NCBI RefSeq assembly: GCF_024868665.1
Contig: NC_079910.1
Span: forward strand, 13,454,902-13,518,901
Origin: Triplophysa rosa
Lineage: Eukaryota > Chordata > Actinopteri > Cypriniformes > Nemacheilidae
Length of the DNA stretch: 64,000 nucleotides
Reading direction: 5' to 3'
Shown here: piece by piece, positions 10,590 through 21,520 of the stretch
Numbering within the stretch: the first letter of the stretch is position 1
Layout of the letters: every line of letters starts with the position of its first letter
Position numbers and translations under genes: made by a program
The notes under the pieces: model-generated
Seen by the model: the letters and a program-made list of their open reading frames with translations, nothing else
Told to the model about the DNA's origin: nothing
Databases searched by the model: none

Positions 10590-11775
10590 ATCTCTGTCTG
10601 CTCTTTACTGTCGAGAACTGCGGCTCGACACGTATCACCAAACAGCCCCCCCTTGCGAGATGGGTGCGTCGAGAAAGCGGACTTTCTCAGCGTTACTCAT
10701 CTGTGCAAGGTTCAGCCAGAGGTGTCTCTCCTGGATCACAAGTTGGGACATCGCCCAACCGAGGGCCCGCGCGGTCACCTTGGTCACCCGTAGAGCGAGG
10801 TCGGTGACGGCGCGGAGTTCCTGCATAAGCGCTGGGTCGGTCTTACCCTCGTGGAGCTCTCTCAGCGCATTGGCTTGATGGACCTGCAGGATGGCCATAG
10901 CGTGGAGAGAGGGGACAGCTTGGCCCGCAGCAGAGTAAGCTCTCGACACCTCAGATGCCGAAAAGCCTACGTGCTTTGGACGGGAGTCTAGGTCGAGGCC
11001 CTGGGGGACATCGACGTATCCTCTAGCTGCCCCACCATCGAGGGAAGAAAGGGCGATGGAACTAGTTGACGTGTATGCGCCGAAGGGGGGTGTTCCATGT
11101 CGTACTAAGTTCCTCATGCACTTCCGGTGGAACACGGCACTGGGGGCGAGTGCAGCTTGGTGCCGCTCTCAAGCCCGACGTACCGTGTATCCAGCCGCGA
11201 GCGTTGGGACAGGCAGTGCTTTTTTCTTTATCCTATTTCTGTTTTCCTGGTAATTATGGCTGACATTTCGACGTCCGCTTCTTCCTGAGCTCGACCCCCC
11301 GAGGGAGGGAGCTTCAAGGAATCGTCGGAGTCTGATGCCAGTAAGTCATCCTCCGATGCTGCAACAGACATCTCATCATCAGACATCTCATTGAGGAACA
11401 AGACGGTGGGACCGTCTCATGGGGAACGGTCAGATGAGCGAGACGAGGTGCGAACGGTCTGCGAGCCAGTGGCTGACGGATTAGCACTCACAGTAATCCT
11501 CATATCACCCTCGCTGCTCGCCATCGGGCGGCAGGGCCGTAGCCACTGTCGTCACGGATCGGGTAGCAGACGGGGTGGTGGCTTTATCCATAAAGAATAC
11601 AGCCACCCGTGACCGCAACGTCTGGATCACCATCCACCCGCAGTGCTGGCAGGACGTATCCACAAAGGCTGCCTCAGCGTGCCGGAGACCCAAACACCTG
11701 AGGCAGACATCGTGTCCATCCCCTTCCTCAATGAGTGCGTCGCACCCAAGAGAACAGCGGGACATGCCACGCTGG
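10590..11775 (-). pseudogene. DIRS gag-like protein (frameshifted)
   Basis: The start region (minus, 11505-11765) carries EEGDGHDVCLRCLGLRHAEA followed by SCQHC. This is a C-x2-C ... C-x2-C knuckle-like motif characteristic of fish DIRS ORF1. The lower part (10635-11135) carries YSAAGQAVPSLHAMAILQ, EGKTDPALMQELR and ERHLWLNLAQMSNAEKVRFL, the conserved helical half of the same protein. The two parts are in different frames, so the gene is broken. The product is inferred to package element RNA. SINE copy A sits just downstream, between gag and RT. Confidence 0.8.
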
Positions 11776-11944
11776 AGAAATTTGCTCTTTTAGAAAAAAA
11801 TTGCTCAGACACTTCCGGAACTGCCGAGACGCCCAGGGGAGAGTCGCTGCAGGAAGGGACCGTCCGCTGCACCACGTCTTAGATTCCAGCAGGATTGGAT
11901 CAGTGAAGATCTGTGAATCACTCTTCAGATGCTTAGGCTCTGAA

Positions 11945-12134
11945 GAACAAAAGGTGAATGAATGAGCACGCCGGCTTCCCTCTTATACCCGGACATCCGG
12001 GGAGGAGTCCAGCATGCAAATTTCATTTGCCAATTTTCATTGGCCTTTTCTAAATATTCTGAAGATGATAGGTTCTCAAGACAAACCCCATTCTGTCGGT
12101 TCGACACAATGTCGAGAGACCGACAGAAAGGGAA
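11945..12134. repeat. extra inner copy of the DIRS right terminus
   Basis: Same order of blocks as 12280-12464: AGAACAAAAGGTGAATGAATG, TATACCCGG, GGCCTTTTCTAAA and GTCGAGAGACCGACAGAAAG then GGAA. It is diverged, with TCCGG..AGGAGTCC and ATATTCTGAAGATGATAGG variants. The preceding 130 bp (11806-11944) is also repeated at 12135-12279, giving a 330-bp imperfect direct duplication. Confidence 0.85.
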
Positions 12135-12279
12135 CTCGAACACTTCTGGAACCGCCGAGACACCCAGAGGAAGTCGCCGCAGGAAGGGACAGTCCGCTGC
12201 ACCACATCGTAGAACCGGCAGTCTTGCAGTTGCTATTTGTAGCGAAGTCTGTTGATCATGAGCGAAGGCTCCGAAGAAC

Positions 12280-12464
12280 AAAAGGTGAATGAATGAGGCA
12301 CGCCTTCTCCCTTTTATACCCGGATATCCGGGGGCAGAGTCCGGCATGCAAATTTCATTCGCCAATTTCATTGGCCTTTTCTAAGAAGTCGGAAGCGATT
12401 GGTTCTCAGGGACGAACCCCATCTGTTGGCTCGACACAATGTCGAGAGACCGACAGAAAGGGAA
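12280..12464. repeat. DIRS copy 1 outer right inverted terminal repeat
   Basis: Pairs with 6795-6975 almost perfectly as an inverted repeat and ends GACCGACAGAAAGGGAA. Contains the palindrome CCCGGATATCCGGG and an inward TATAAAA on the minus strand. Confidence 0.88.
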
Positions 12465-12484
12465 ATATTGCTATCATTTGGTGA

Positions 12485-12720
12485 TACATTTTCTCAGCGA
12501 TATGAGAGTGGAAGTGGCACAGCTGGCTGAGATTTTAGCGGAAGTACGTCATCACCCCACTTGCATAGAGTCTATTGCATAGTCGCTGCCAATGAAGCGC
12601 ACCAACATCGCCATTGCGCTCATGGCCACCTGAGTTCGATTCTCGTCTGGAGAGTCCTTTGCCGAACCCGCTACCCTATCTCTGCCCAACTTTAGACTGT
12701 CCTGTCTCAATAAAAGGTGT
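12485..12720. repeat. family 2 repeat fragment and tRNA-like segment
   Basis: 12485-12556 matches the reverse complement of 30930-31020 (words GGAAGTGGC, GGCTGAGATTTTAGCGGAAG, TACGTCATC). The following 12570-12660 contains a B-box-like GAGTTCGATTCTCG in an otherwise degenerate tRNA-like context and could be a SINE remnant. Confidence 0.45.
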
Positions 12721-13216
12721 AAAACCCCTAAAAATATAACTTAAAAAAATAAAATTCGCATAAATAATCATTTTAATTATTCTTTATTTTGCTTTTCCCA
12801 TAATTTACTGTCCTATTCCTAAAATGTGACTATTATTTTAATTTTGTACATGGAACCTCATATGTTAAAATCTTATTCTGTTGGCTTTGGATTTAGATGT
12901 TAAAATCAAGAGCATGTTATACAGAAAGACTGAACAGAACCAGAGAAGCATAACCCATGAAGACCTCAAATATGCACTAAATTACACATCTGCAATGTGC
13001 TCCAAAGGTTTACTGTAATAACGTTTACAGTGTATTGTTCAGCCTCTAAATAAATCATGTTTTTGGAAAATCTATTGATTGTTGTATTCTCGATGCGGTG
13101 GAGATGTGGGGTGTAGAGATGTATTATAGGGTTTGAGCTGTGGTTAGAGAGGGGGGATTGGGGTTTGATGGAGAGAGATGTTGGGACTACTGCAGAGACT
13201 GCCTCCGCACTGCAGT

Positions 13217-13218
<2 letters not shown>

Positions 13219-13287
<69 letters not shown>
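13219..13287. repeat. (AG)n microsatellite
   Basis: An uninterrupted AG run of about 34 units. The Arg-Glu and Ser-Leu repeat frames across it are artefacts. Confidence 0.97.
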
Positions 13288-13290
<3 letters not shown>

Positions 13291-14433
13291 ATAATAAAGG
13301 AGTAAGTGATTCATTGAGCGCTTGTTATTAAAGTTTCTGTTTGAAGTGAGTGGCAATAGCCCTTAGCTTGCAGTGTGTGTGTGTGTGCGTGCACGCCTGC
13401 GTGTGTCTGTTTGTGTGTGATGAAGACTGTTGCTAGCTTTAAAAACCTTGACAGCAGGCTGACATTTCTCATCACATCTGGTCACATGCAGAGCAGAATA
13501 CATCTCAGTAGTCTCTGCAGTGATGGAATGTTTTTTTTAGTAAAACACATCCACATTCATTTCTAAATATGGTAATAGACACCAGGAGGCAATTCAAGCT
13601 GAGGGTGGATTAATATTATGTTACCTACCTATAATAATAAAAACTCACTTTTAGTATTGTTTTATTTCTAGTGTCGTTTGTCTTCTCAGTATTTTGGTTA
13701 GCCTTCAAAACGCATACATTTTACATTTAATCCTATTGTTGAAAATATCATTACTGTATATCTGTTTATTAAAGAGTCACACTAAAAGGCAGCTCAAATG
13801 CAAATAGTTTCTATAGTATTCTATAATATGAATAACTGTTTGCATAACTTATGAATTGCCCTGTTAAGCTTGACATTTTCGAACACTTTTAAGGATCCCA
13901 AGAGAATGCCTGTTTAGAAATGGTATTTTTTTGTCCCTCCACATGACTAATTGGCATTGAATCCCTAGAATGGATAGGATGGACCCTAATTACAGAACTC
14001 AAATACATGAAAATATAATTTTTAACTATTATTCTTTTTGAGAAATGCCATAATTGTCATGCCAAAATGTAGTTTTCATTGTATGTGATAAAAATAGCTT
14101 AAAATGTAGTTTACCTCTCAGCCACCCCCGCGGACCCACGGGTGGGTCCAGTAGCACATCATTAAATCTATACTTTGTGGAGCACAAAACTACACATTTA
14201 TGGTATCATTTCAAAGCTTATAACCTCAGCTTTCTTACCAGTCCCAGCGTTTACGTTACATAAAAGAAAATAATATAATAATGTCTGAATTTGGCTCCAC
14301 ATTTACAGTTTGTATGGAATCTCTGCTTTTTGTGTACTGATGGAAAAAAGGATGTTGCTTTCTTCTTTAAACACGGCACTATAATGTTGTGTCAACAGCT
14401 CATATTTCTCTTCTGCTTTAAGAATAAGCAGGT
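13288..14433. other. intergenic, no gene seen
   Basis: No supported gene. Short (TG)n at 13372-13392. A perfect small hairpin GGACCCAC-GG-GTGGGTCC lies at 14132-14149. Confidence 0.55.
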
Positions 14434-15103
14434 TAGAGATGCACCGATATGTAAATTTTGGCCGATAACGATAACCGATGATCCTTTAACATTGGAAGCC
14501 GATAACCAATATATTGGCCGATATACAGTATCTGATTATTAAAATAAAATCCCCTAGGACTGAAACAAAAGGCAAAATGTGGACAACTGCTTTTATTTGA
14601 AAACATTTACTGCAGAAAACAAGGTGACCATTAGTTCTCTTTTTTCTGCTGAAAATGATGTACCAAGCCTACTTTACACTATATGATTCATTAACCTTCA
14701 AACTTTTCTGCTATTTTTTTTATTTAATAAGCAATTTATAGATGTTCTTCCGGAGCAACCCAGAAAATGTTGTTAATAGCCACATGTCTAACAGGTCTCG
14801 AGACAGAAAGCATTCAGACAGCAGTCTGATTCAAACAATATGCTTTATGTTCCTATAATTTACATATCAACAATGTTTTGCTAATAGCAGTAAGTGAATG
14901 ATCACGACAGAAAGACTAGAGTACTGTACTGGATTTTAACTGTGCAGTGTGCAGCTGAAGAAGTTTAACCAGAGGAAATCATTTATGATTTATCGGCTAT
15001 AATATATCGGCCTAAATTTTATTATCGGCCGATACCGATAACATTAAAAATGGCCATTTAAAGGCCGATACCGATGTGGCCGATGATTTATCGTGCATCC
15101 CTA
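14434..15103. mobile_element. hAT-type non-autonomous element (670 bp)
   Basis: The left end TAGAGATGCACCGATA and right end ATCGTGCATCCCTA are inverted. Subterminal GGCCGATAACGATAACCGAT and TTATCGGCCGATACCGATAA arrays are also inverted. The flanking 8-mers AAGCAGGT (14426-14433) and AAACAGGT (15104-15111) match at 7 of 8 positions, the 8-bp duplication expected for hAT. No transposase ORF inside. Confidence 0.85.
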
Positions 15104-17094
15104 AAACAGGTGGTTTTCTGCTATGTTCACAAATTACTCTAATAACCTTTTTAAAGAAACTTTCCCTAACCACTTTGGCATTAAACCGTTTTGTGTCCAA
15201 GAAAAGCACTAGATTTAAACTATTACCAGGAGGATGATCTAGAGCACATTTCTATCAGAGCCAGAAGTTTATTGATTGGTACGAAAGTATTCCAAGGTGA
15301 TATACTGTATATATTGGGATAAAGCTATGATTTTCCTTTCCAGAATGAGAGCCGGTGTGTTAAGCGGGGTAAATAGCCAGCAGGTACTCGATTTCTATAT
15401 CCTATAAAAAGAGGGCAGCATGAATCCGAGTGAGAGGGAGATGAGTGCAGACTGCCTGCTGATTGGCTGTGGCTCAACTCTTCTTCAACATTGTGATTCT
15501 CCTGTCAAATTGAGCTGCTAGAACTTTCCAAGCTTTCTAAGAACTTTTGTCTTGGTATTTGTTTCTATTTATAAAACAAGGCTTTGATATATGAAGACAT
15601 ATATATTGATTGCTCGAATTGAATCGTGTCATGGGGTCCCCACCATTTTTGGGCGCACAACAAGTCGCCTAAAAATAGACGTAATAGACTTATTGTAAAT
15701 AATTAATTCACAATATTTACAGTATCTTGTCTGCACAAAATGTAGATTATTTACATTATGAATTTTTTAAATATCTAAAGGACCCCCTGTCTATTTTTTA
15801 CCTCTTATAGGGGCATAGTATTGCAGCTGCCATGCCCGAGCATTCAGACAAAACAGTTGAAACAAAGTGTGCATAATGATGCACATTAAAGATAATCAAA
15901 ATACTTTAGACTGCTGTATATTTCGTGCATGGGCGTCGGAAGCATGTTTATTTTAGAGTGTAAAGACAACACTCACTCACCAATAGCTTCAATGGGAGAG
16001 TGAGTAAGACGCATAACTAGTTATTTTGACAATATTGTGATGCAGGTTCGAATCCACCTTTCGCTTGTCTATATTTTCACATCACATATTAAATCAAGCA
16101 GGCATTTATTTTCAACAAAATGAAGAAACTATTAAAAAATGCCTTACATGTGTTTAACAATAAAGTGTATGGTAAGATCATTACCCATTGGTAGTGAGTT
16201 CTTTAATGTTGACATATGCCAATAAATTGGCAATTGTAATGTTTTATTTTAACAGTCACATAACAATCTCATCTGCCCAAGCCAGATGTATAAATATTGC
16301 AGGATGAATTATATGTTACATTATATGTGAATAATTAAAAAATGTACTCGCGTCTTTTTGGATTACCTGTGTTTTCATTTGGATGTCACAGATTTAGAGC
16401 TTTAAAAAGCACATTTTAAACGATAGGATAGGGTTTGTTATCTGTAGGTTTAAATCATTGTAAATCATTGGTTTGATTCAGGAAACATGAGTTCTGTGTA
16501 TATACATGCATATATTTTATCCTATAATTGTATAACAGGTTTGACACTTTTACTTTTATAACCATAGACGAAACCAGTGAAAATCTTTAGTCACAGTAAT
16601 AACCATACCATCAATCAGACTCTATTGTAATCGTCAGTATTGTAGGCAGTTCAATGCTTTTGTGGATTTCCCAGAAGATTCTTTCAAAAGGAGTCCATTG
16701 AATGTTCATTGTTCATTCATTGCTGAGCTGTAGTTTGATAACACTGAAACTGAAAAAGAAGAGACAGAACAATAAGCATTGATTCATTTTTGTATGAACG
16801 CAATAAATATGTAGACCCAGACTAGGTTTAAATTCATCCACTTCTTTCCTTTTTTTTCGTGCAAAAAGTGCATTGTAAGATTGAATGTGATTTGACAGAA
16901 CAGGGTGGGGTGGGGTGGAGTGGCAACTGAGCTGAGATTCATACATGCATTTTAAAGTTTGATTATCTGGAACTGATGAAATTGCATTACTGGAATAAGT
17001 ACAGAGATTGAAAATGCTTTTGAATTCAAAACCAAAACATTGAGAAGCATGCTGAAGTGCTTATGAATTTACTTGTTCTATCACTATATCCATT
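15104..17094. other. intergenic; possible SINE remnant near 15975-16070
   Basis: No protein gene seen. A perfect B-box word GGTTCGAATCC lies at 16045-16055, with a loosely tRNA-like arm at about 15985. The cloverleaf does not close by eye, so it is read as a tRNA-derived repeat and not a tRNA gene. Confidence 0.4.
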
Positions 17095-17359
17095 ACGTTT
17101 CCATTACGTTTTTATTTACTCACCCTCATTTCATTCAAACCTGTATGACTTTATTTCTTCTGCAGAACACAAAAGAAGATATTTTGAAGAATGTTAACCA
17201 AACAACCTAGGCCCCCATTCACTGCTATGGACAAAAACTGAGACGTTTTTCAAAATATATTTTGCTTTACATAGAAGAGAGAATCATTTACATGGTTTGA
17301 ATGACACGGGTGAATAAATGATAACACCATTTTTATTTTTGGGTAAACTATCCCTTTAT
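17095..17359. mobile_element. TTAA MITE family 1, degraded copy
   Basis: Shares TTTACTCACCCTCAT, CAAACCTGTATGACTTT, AAAGAAGATATTTTGAAGAA and the right end GGGTAAACTATCCCTTTATT with the other family 1 copies. The left terminus is lost. Confidence 0.75.
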
Positions 17360-17521
17360 TAAGTTTTCATAACTCCAAATGCATTAAGAAGTGTAAAAGA
17401 ATTTGAAATGACACTTTGTGTTTCTGAAGCATGTAGACGCATACAACTTGAAAAAGTAATGAAAGCTACTCCTAATTATTGTACCATCTTCAGTTGTATT
17501 GGTTGTCATATACAGTACAGT

Positions 17522-17655
17522 AGTTCATGTTGCTCAGTGGTGCAAAGGATGTCATTGTGATGGATTCAATTCCCAGGACACACAGACAACATGTTTAGCT
17601 TGAATGCCCTGTGTTTTGGATAACAATGTCTGCCAAGTGAATAAATGTAAATTAC
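17522..17655 (+). mobile_element. tRNA-derived SINE remnant with L2-type tail
   Basis: GTTGCTCAGTGGTGCAAAGG and GATGGATTCAATTCCCAGG resemble A and B boxes. The 3' end TTTTGGATAACAATGTCTGCC then AAATGTAAAT is the L2-type tail. Diverged copy. Confidence 0.55.
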
Positions 17656-18741
17656 GAGTAAGCATCTGCAAAACCAAAAATTAATTTGTGTATCTATGTT
17701 AAAAGATTTATTCACCTGACTGAGAAGTGACCGTAAATAACATAGAGCTTCATCCCTGCTTGATATGCACAACCAGCAGAGAAGTCCAACATTACCAGAT
17801 TGAAGAAAGGTTTCACCTTCATCCAACTAGAAGATATTTGATTCAAGTGGCACCCTCAGCCAATCACACGAGGCCATTCCATTAGTGCACTAGCACTCTC
17901 GACTCCTCTCATTAGCACATGCTACCGTTTGGTGGTGCAACCTTTGCCTCCACACGGATCGCTCCCTATTCCTCATTCCCATCACTCAGCAATTTCTTGA
18001 CCCAATCATCTTAACTATGTTTTAATATTTCAGTTTGTGACTGCTGCTTTGGTATGCCAGAATATCGACCGAGGATCGTGGGGTCTGGATACCATCAGCC
18101 AATGAAGGGCCTGCACGGATGGATAGGCTGATGTAAATCTTCCTTGTGTTTGTGCGGTTTGCGTGTGTGGGTGTGTGTGTCCCACGGCGCCTCTAGCCAA
18201 ATGTCTTTGTATCAGCTATGCGGTGACAGCGAGAAGACATGTGGGGTAATAAAAAGCATTACAGACTAATGCTTATGTGGCCTCTCACACACGTACTCGC
18301 ACACACCTTCATATCCCAAAGCAAAGCAGAAGGAGACAACCACCATAACTCAGAGGTCAGCAGGGAGACATATTTCTTCTCTCTGGTGTGGAGGTATTTG
18401 TTGCGTCTAGGGTCTACACATAGGTCAGGGGGGTGTGTAGAGGGGAGAAATTCCCACGATCATGGAAAACCTGGTAATGGAAAGGGATTTAAAGTTTGAT
18501 TTCTGTGGCAAAATAACAGAAATCAATAACATCTTGAAATTCATGGATATTTCTGTCCTTTGAGTGCAATCTAAAAAAATCACTCCATTTTATACGTCCA
18601 GTGAACAAGTATTAAAACGCACACAGTCATGACCTCTGGTGAAAAGTACAGGAACATGCACCTCTTCAGATCAGATATCAGTTATCTGTTTCTCACTCTA
18701 TAGTCTCTTTTATTTTCACCTTACCTGAGGGCAGATGAGTT
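17656..18741. other. intergenic, no gene seen
   Basis: Small frames at 17566-17826 and 18239-18499 show no domain. No repeat family was recognised in this stretch. Confidence 0.5.
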
Positions 18742-18745
18742 TCTC

Positions 18746-18764
18746 TGTGTGTGTGTGTGTGTGT
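18746..18764. repeat. short (TG)n
   Basis: About nine TG units. Confidence 0.85.
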
Positions 18765-18765
18765 T

Positions 18766-18910
18766 TTTATGCATTTGGTAGACGCCAAAGCGACTTACAT
18801 TGCATTGTGCTATACATTTTGGTTTCTGACTATGTGCAATCCCCTGGGATCGAACCCATGACCTTGGCATTGCTAGCGCCATGCTCTAACCACTGAGCCA
18901 CATGAAAGCC
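18766..18910 (-). mobile_element. tRNA-derived SINE with L2-type tail
   Basis: On the minus strand: TGTGGCTCAGTGGTTAGAGC (A box), GGGTTCGATCCCAGGGG (B box), then a linker and AAGTCGCTTTGGCGTCTACC at the 3' end. The tail matches the L2 3' end at 52117-52165, consistent with mobilisation by L2. The tRNA part is well kept, so the copy looks relatively young. A related diverged copy lies at 54305-54440. Confidence 0.85.
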
Positions 18911-19050
18911 ATATAAATGCAGAAACATTTGTTTGAGAAATATGTTTAGGTATGGGGTGAAAGTGTTATAAAAGGCATTATGTCTATCCCTGCAATGTAT
19001 AGAAACAAAGCTCTGTTTATCTACCACATACAGACATTGTACACTGTAAA

Positions 19051-19052
<2 letters not shown>

Positions 19053-19086
<34 letters not shown>
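19053..19086. repeat. (CA)n microsatellite
   Basis: About 17 CA units, then interrupted CAAA units to about 19102. An L2-type tail fragment on the minus strand follows at 19143-19215. Confidence 0.92.
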
Positions 19087-19092
<6 letters not shown>

Positions 19093-19372
19093 AACACAAA
19101 AAACAAAAATATTCCGGCGAATATTCCAGGAGAAGTTCAATAAAAATTATGTCATTTAGCAGACGCATTTATCCAAAGTTCAGGGAGCAATAAGCGATGT
19201 CATACAGGAGCAATAATACACTATGTTAAATAAAATGTATTTTTATGTTATTTTAAACCCGATTTGCAGTCTATTTCTCTAATTTGACGTTTTACAGCAT
19301 TTCAAAAAAATGTCAAAATTCCAAACATCACCGTTTTTACAGTGTATATGCTGCAGTAACATAGTCATGCAC

Positions 19373-19534
19373 TGTAAAAATAAAAGGAGCCTCAAATGTC
19401 CTGTTGTGAACTCAAAGAACCTTAAACTGTATTTTAAGTGCTTCAAAGCTCCTTTTCTCATAATATGGTTATTGGTGGAACCACCTATATTCCTTGTGGT
19501 TCTTCCAGGAACTTTTTTTCAAGATTCTTCTTCA
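19373..19534. mobile_element. CACTGTAAAAAT MITE, family 3 (partial)
   Basis: The terminus CACTGTAAAAATAAAAGG is followed by repeated 'AACC/GGTTCTT' words. The mirror terminus occurs at 23215-23234. A second terminus in the other orientation (TTTTTACAGTG) lies at 19334-19344. The missing partner end prevents exact bounding. Confidence 0.5.
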
Positions 19535-19559
19535 GTCAGTTCACAAATACCTCTCACTG

Positions 19560-20137
19560 TGCTTTGATGTACGCCGATCTGTCTGCGATCAAACATCCCG
19601 CCATAGGCGGGAATTCAACTCCCAGTTTCCCTTCATTAGAGCGTGATATGCTCGTGAAGGGACGTGCGTGTTTTCACCCGTCATTGTTACTGACTAGACA
19701 TACTGTATGTGAAGCGATCTGGGAAAACCCGTCGGATGTCGCTCTGGGACACCTATCAAAGTAAACCACATAACATGAAGAATGAAGGAGTATCAATGCA
19801 CATTTCCCGCCAGTCCTGTGTAAACTACGGCATGCAAAGTTTTTTCATACAATGTTTTCGTGAGATGACAGAGCTCCCCGCTGCAGCACCGGGAGTTATC
19901 CCCGGTCCGATGCTCATGCGAGCCTGACCGCGATCGCAAAACATACAAGGGATGATCAAAAGTCCAGACACTATGCACATGATAAACAACGTAAAACTTG
20001 CTTCACTGCTTATTAGTTGTTGTCCGTAATGTTTGCTCCTTGCACCATAGTGACGGGTAATAATAGATTATGACGGATTTTTTACGAGCCTGTCAGTCAA
20101 AATGACGGACAATAAAAAAAGTCTAGCGCAACCTCTG
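19560..20137 (-). mobile_element. hAT-like element fragment
   Basis: On the minus strand it would begin at 20137 with CAGAGGTTGCGCTAGAC, a CAG-initial terminus of hAT type. No matching left end or target duplication was found, so only one terminus is present. The small frames inside have no recognisable transposase motif. Confidence 0.4.
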
Positions 20138-20259
20138 GTGTGTACGTGTGAAAGTGCTGTGCTGCAGTCAGACAGAGTGTGGTTAGTAGCCTAGCCCCGT
20201 CAGTTAAATATGATGAGAGAAGATGAAAAGAACGATTGACAATGTTTTTGTGAATAATG

Positions 20260-21235
20260 TTAAAGCGACCACGAGCAACTTTTTGACCTTAAAATAATGT
20301 CTCTAAAATTATTTTAGTGGTAGGTCAACTTTTAACTGGACGAATTTTACTGCCGTTGCTACCTGAGCATCCTCCTATCAGCTGAAATTGCACTTGTAAC
20401 TTTGGTGTTCGGGCCGGTACAAGCCCCGCCTATCCCCTGCTTTACGGCATACTTCACGTTTTACTCGTAGCCTGGGAGAAGTTAGCCAACAGCAGAGCTA
20501 ACAGTAAGACGAAACGAACCAAAACATCACCATGGCAGAGCCAGCCAAAAAACCAAAGAGGGTTTTGTCGGAGGAAGCAAAGAAAAGAAAGCAAGAGAGT
20601 GATCGGACACGAGGTCACGAATCAATATCGGACGGACTTACACTCGGTGGTGCGAGCAGCAAGGGGAAATGGGTTGCAAAACGGATGGCGACCTAGCGGT
20701 CCTGCTCCTGGATTTGTAAGTGTTATTTGTATATTTTTTGCTACTGTCCTGTACTTTTGAATGTATTTGTTATTAGTCTGTGTCATTGGTGCACCACCGG
20801 TTCTCACTTTATAACCGTAAGGTAGCTGAGAGATAATATGGTTGCCGGTGTCGATAGCTAGCATGTTGTCATGTCTCGTCATGAATGTGTGTAGTGCTTG
20901 TAAATGAAGACTAAAAAACCACAATAAACGTGTTGGGGTAAAAAGTAGCAGATTCTTTAGTTCAGACAAGTAAACCACGTAAATGTTGAACAGTTCAGTC
21001 GTTGAGTAGGCTAATGTTGTCATTATATATATATATATATATATATACACATGCTAGGCGCTGTTTTCATAGCGTATCTGGGTCCGCCGAGTCCGTCGGC
21101 TTTGTAAACAAACTCACGTGTATTGAGCTGCCAGCGGGAAATCTTTGCGACAGTTTTTACGACACTGCATAGAGACAATTCCGCTTATCAACCACGTGGG
21201 GCAACAGTGAGCAAAAGTTGCTCTTTGTCGCTTTA
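20260..21235 (+). mobile_element. TIR element carrying a first-exon-like segment
   Basis: The left end TTAAAGCGACCACGAGCAAC and the reverse complement of the right end (ATAAAGCGACAAAGAGCAAC) form about 25-bp inverted repeats. TTAA precedes the left end and TTAT stands at the right, so a TTAA duplication with one mutation is possible. Inside are a G+C-richer leader, an ATG at 20532 and a splice-donor-like GTAAGTG at 20716. A (TA)n tract lies at 21024-21047. No transposase is present. Confidence 0.6.
20532..20716 (+). pseudogene. fragment of a fish repeat-associated N-terminal exon (KKRKQESDR module)
   Basis: From the ATG at 20532 the frame reads MAEPAKKPKRVLSEEAKKRK then QESDRTRG and stops after 54 codons. 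A second frame over 20620-20715 reads NIGRTYTRWCEQQGEMGCKT then DGDLAVLLLDL up to a GT donor. From family knowledge, fish genomes carry many predicted proteins starting with a basic Lys/Arg stretch ending ESDR, followed by an NIG..F.RW..L....G.KTD..LA.FLLD segment. Both halves are therefore present but separated by a frameshift. The basic segment looks like a nuclear-localisation or DNA-contact region. The function of this module is not known to me. It could be a captured host exon or the first exon of the element's own gene. Confidence 0.5.
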
Positions 21236-21520
21236 TGTTGAGGCCTGATCCATCCGAAAATCATAAGCAATGCTCTGACACGGAGCCATCAACCTCCCAG
21301 GTTATGTCAAGCCCTGGTCCATTTATCTTGAGATGTTTTAAGTTTCAGTTCAGTGAAGCACTTTAAGCACCAACACTTTTTCAGGAAGTTACCTTTCTTG
21401 TAGAATTGTGCTTCAAGAACTTTATGTTGACCAGATTGTTAGTTAATCATTTACAAGTCAATTTTGCCTATATGGACAGCGATTAAAAAAAAAAGTGAAC
21501 TGGTAAAACTGCGGTGTTAA

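Larger units (their letters stand above)
6759..12464 (-). mobile_element. DIRS-type retrotransposon, copy 1 (defective, composite)
   Basis: The ends are inverted repeats of about 180 bp rather than LTRs. An internal complementary region at 7041-7125 equals the reverse complement of the joined termini. Coding remnants on the minus strand run gag, RT, RNase H, tyrosine recombinase, which is the DIRS order. This family makes a circular DNA intermediate and inserts with a tyrosine recombinase, so no target duplication is expected and none is seen. The copy is dead: every reading frame is broken, the recombinase catalytic end is deleted, a SINE sits at 10291-10581, and the right terminus is present twice (11945-12134 and 12280-12464). 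A second copy in the same orientation lies at 43790-49003. Confidence 0.92.

Noticed and set aside
13140..13356. Arg/Glu and Ser/Leu repeat frames
   Set aside because: Produced by the (AG)n run.
16030..16070. possible tRNA gene with a perfect B box
   Set aside because: No matching acceptor stem or A box at the right distance by eye; better read as a SINE remnant.
20622..21050. 142-codon minus frame
   Set aside because: Starts in a (TA)n run and crosses the antisense of the exon-like segment; no homology seen.
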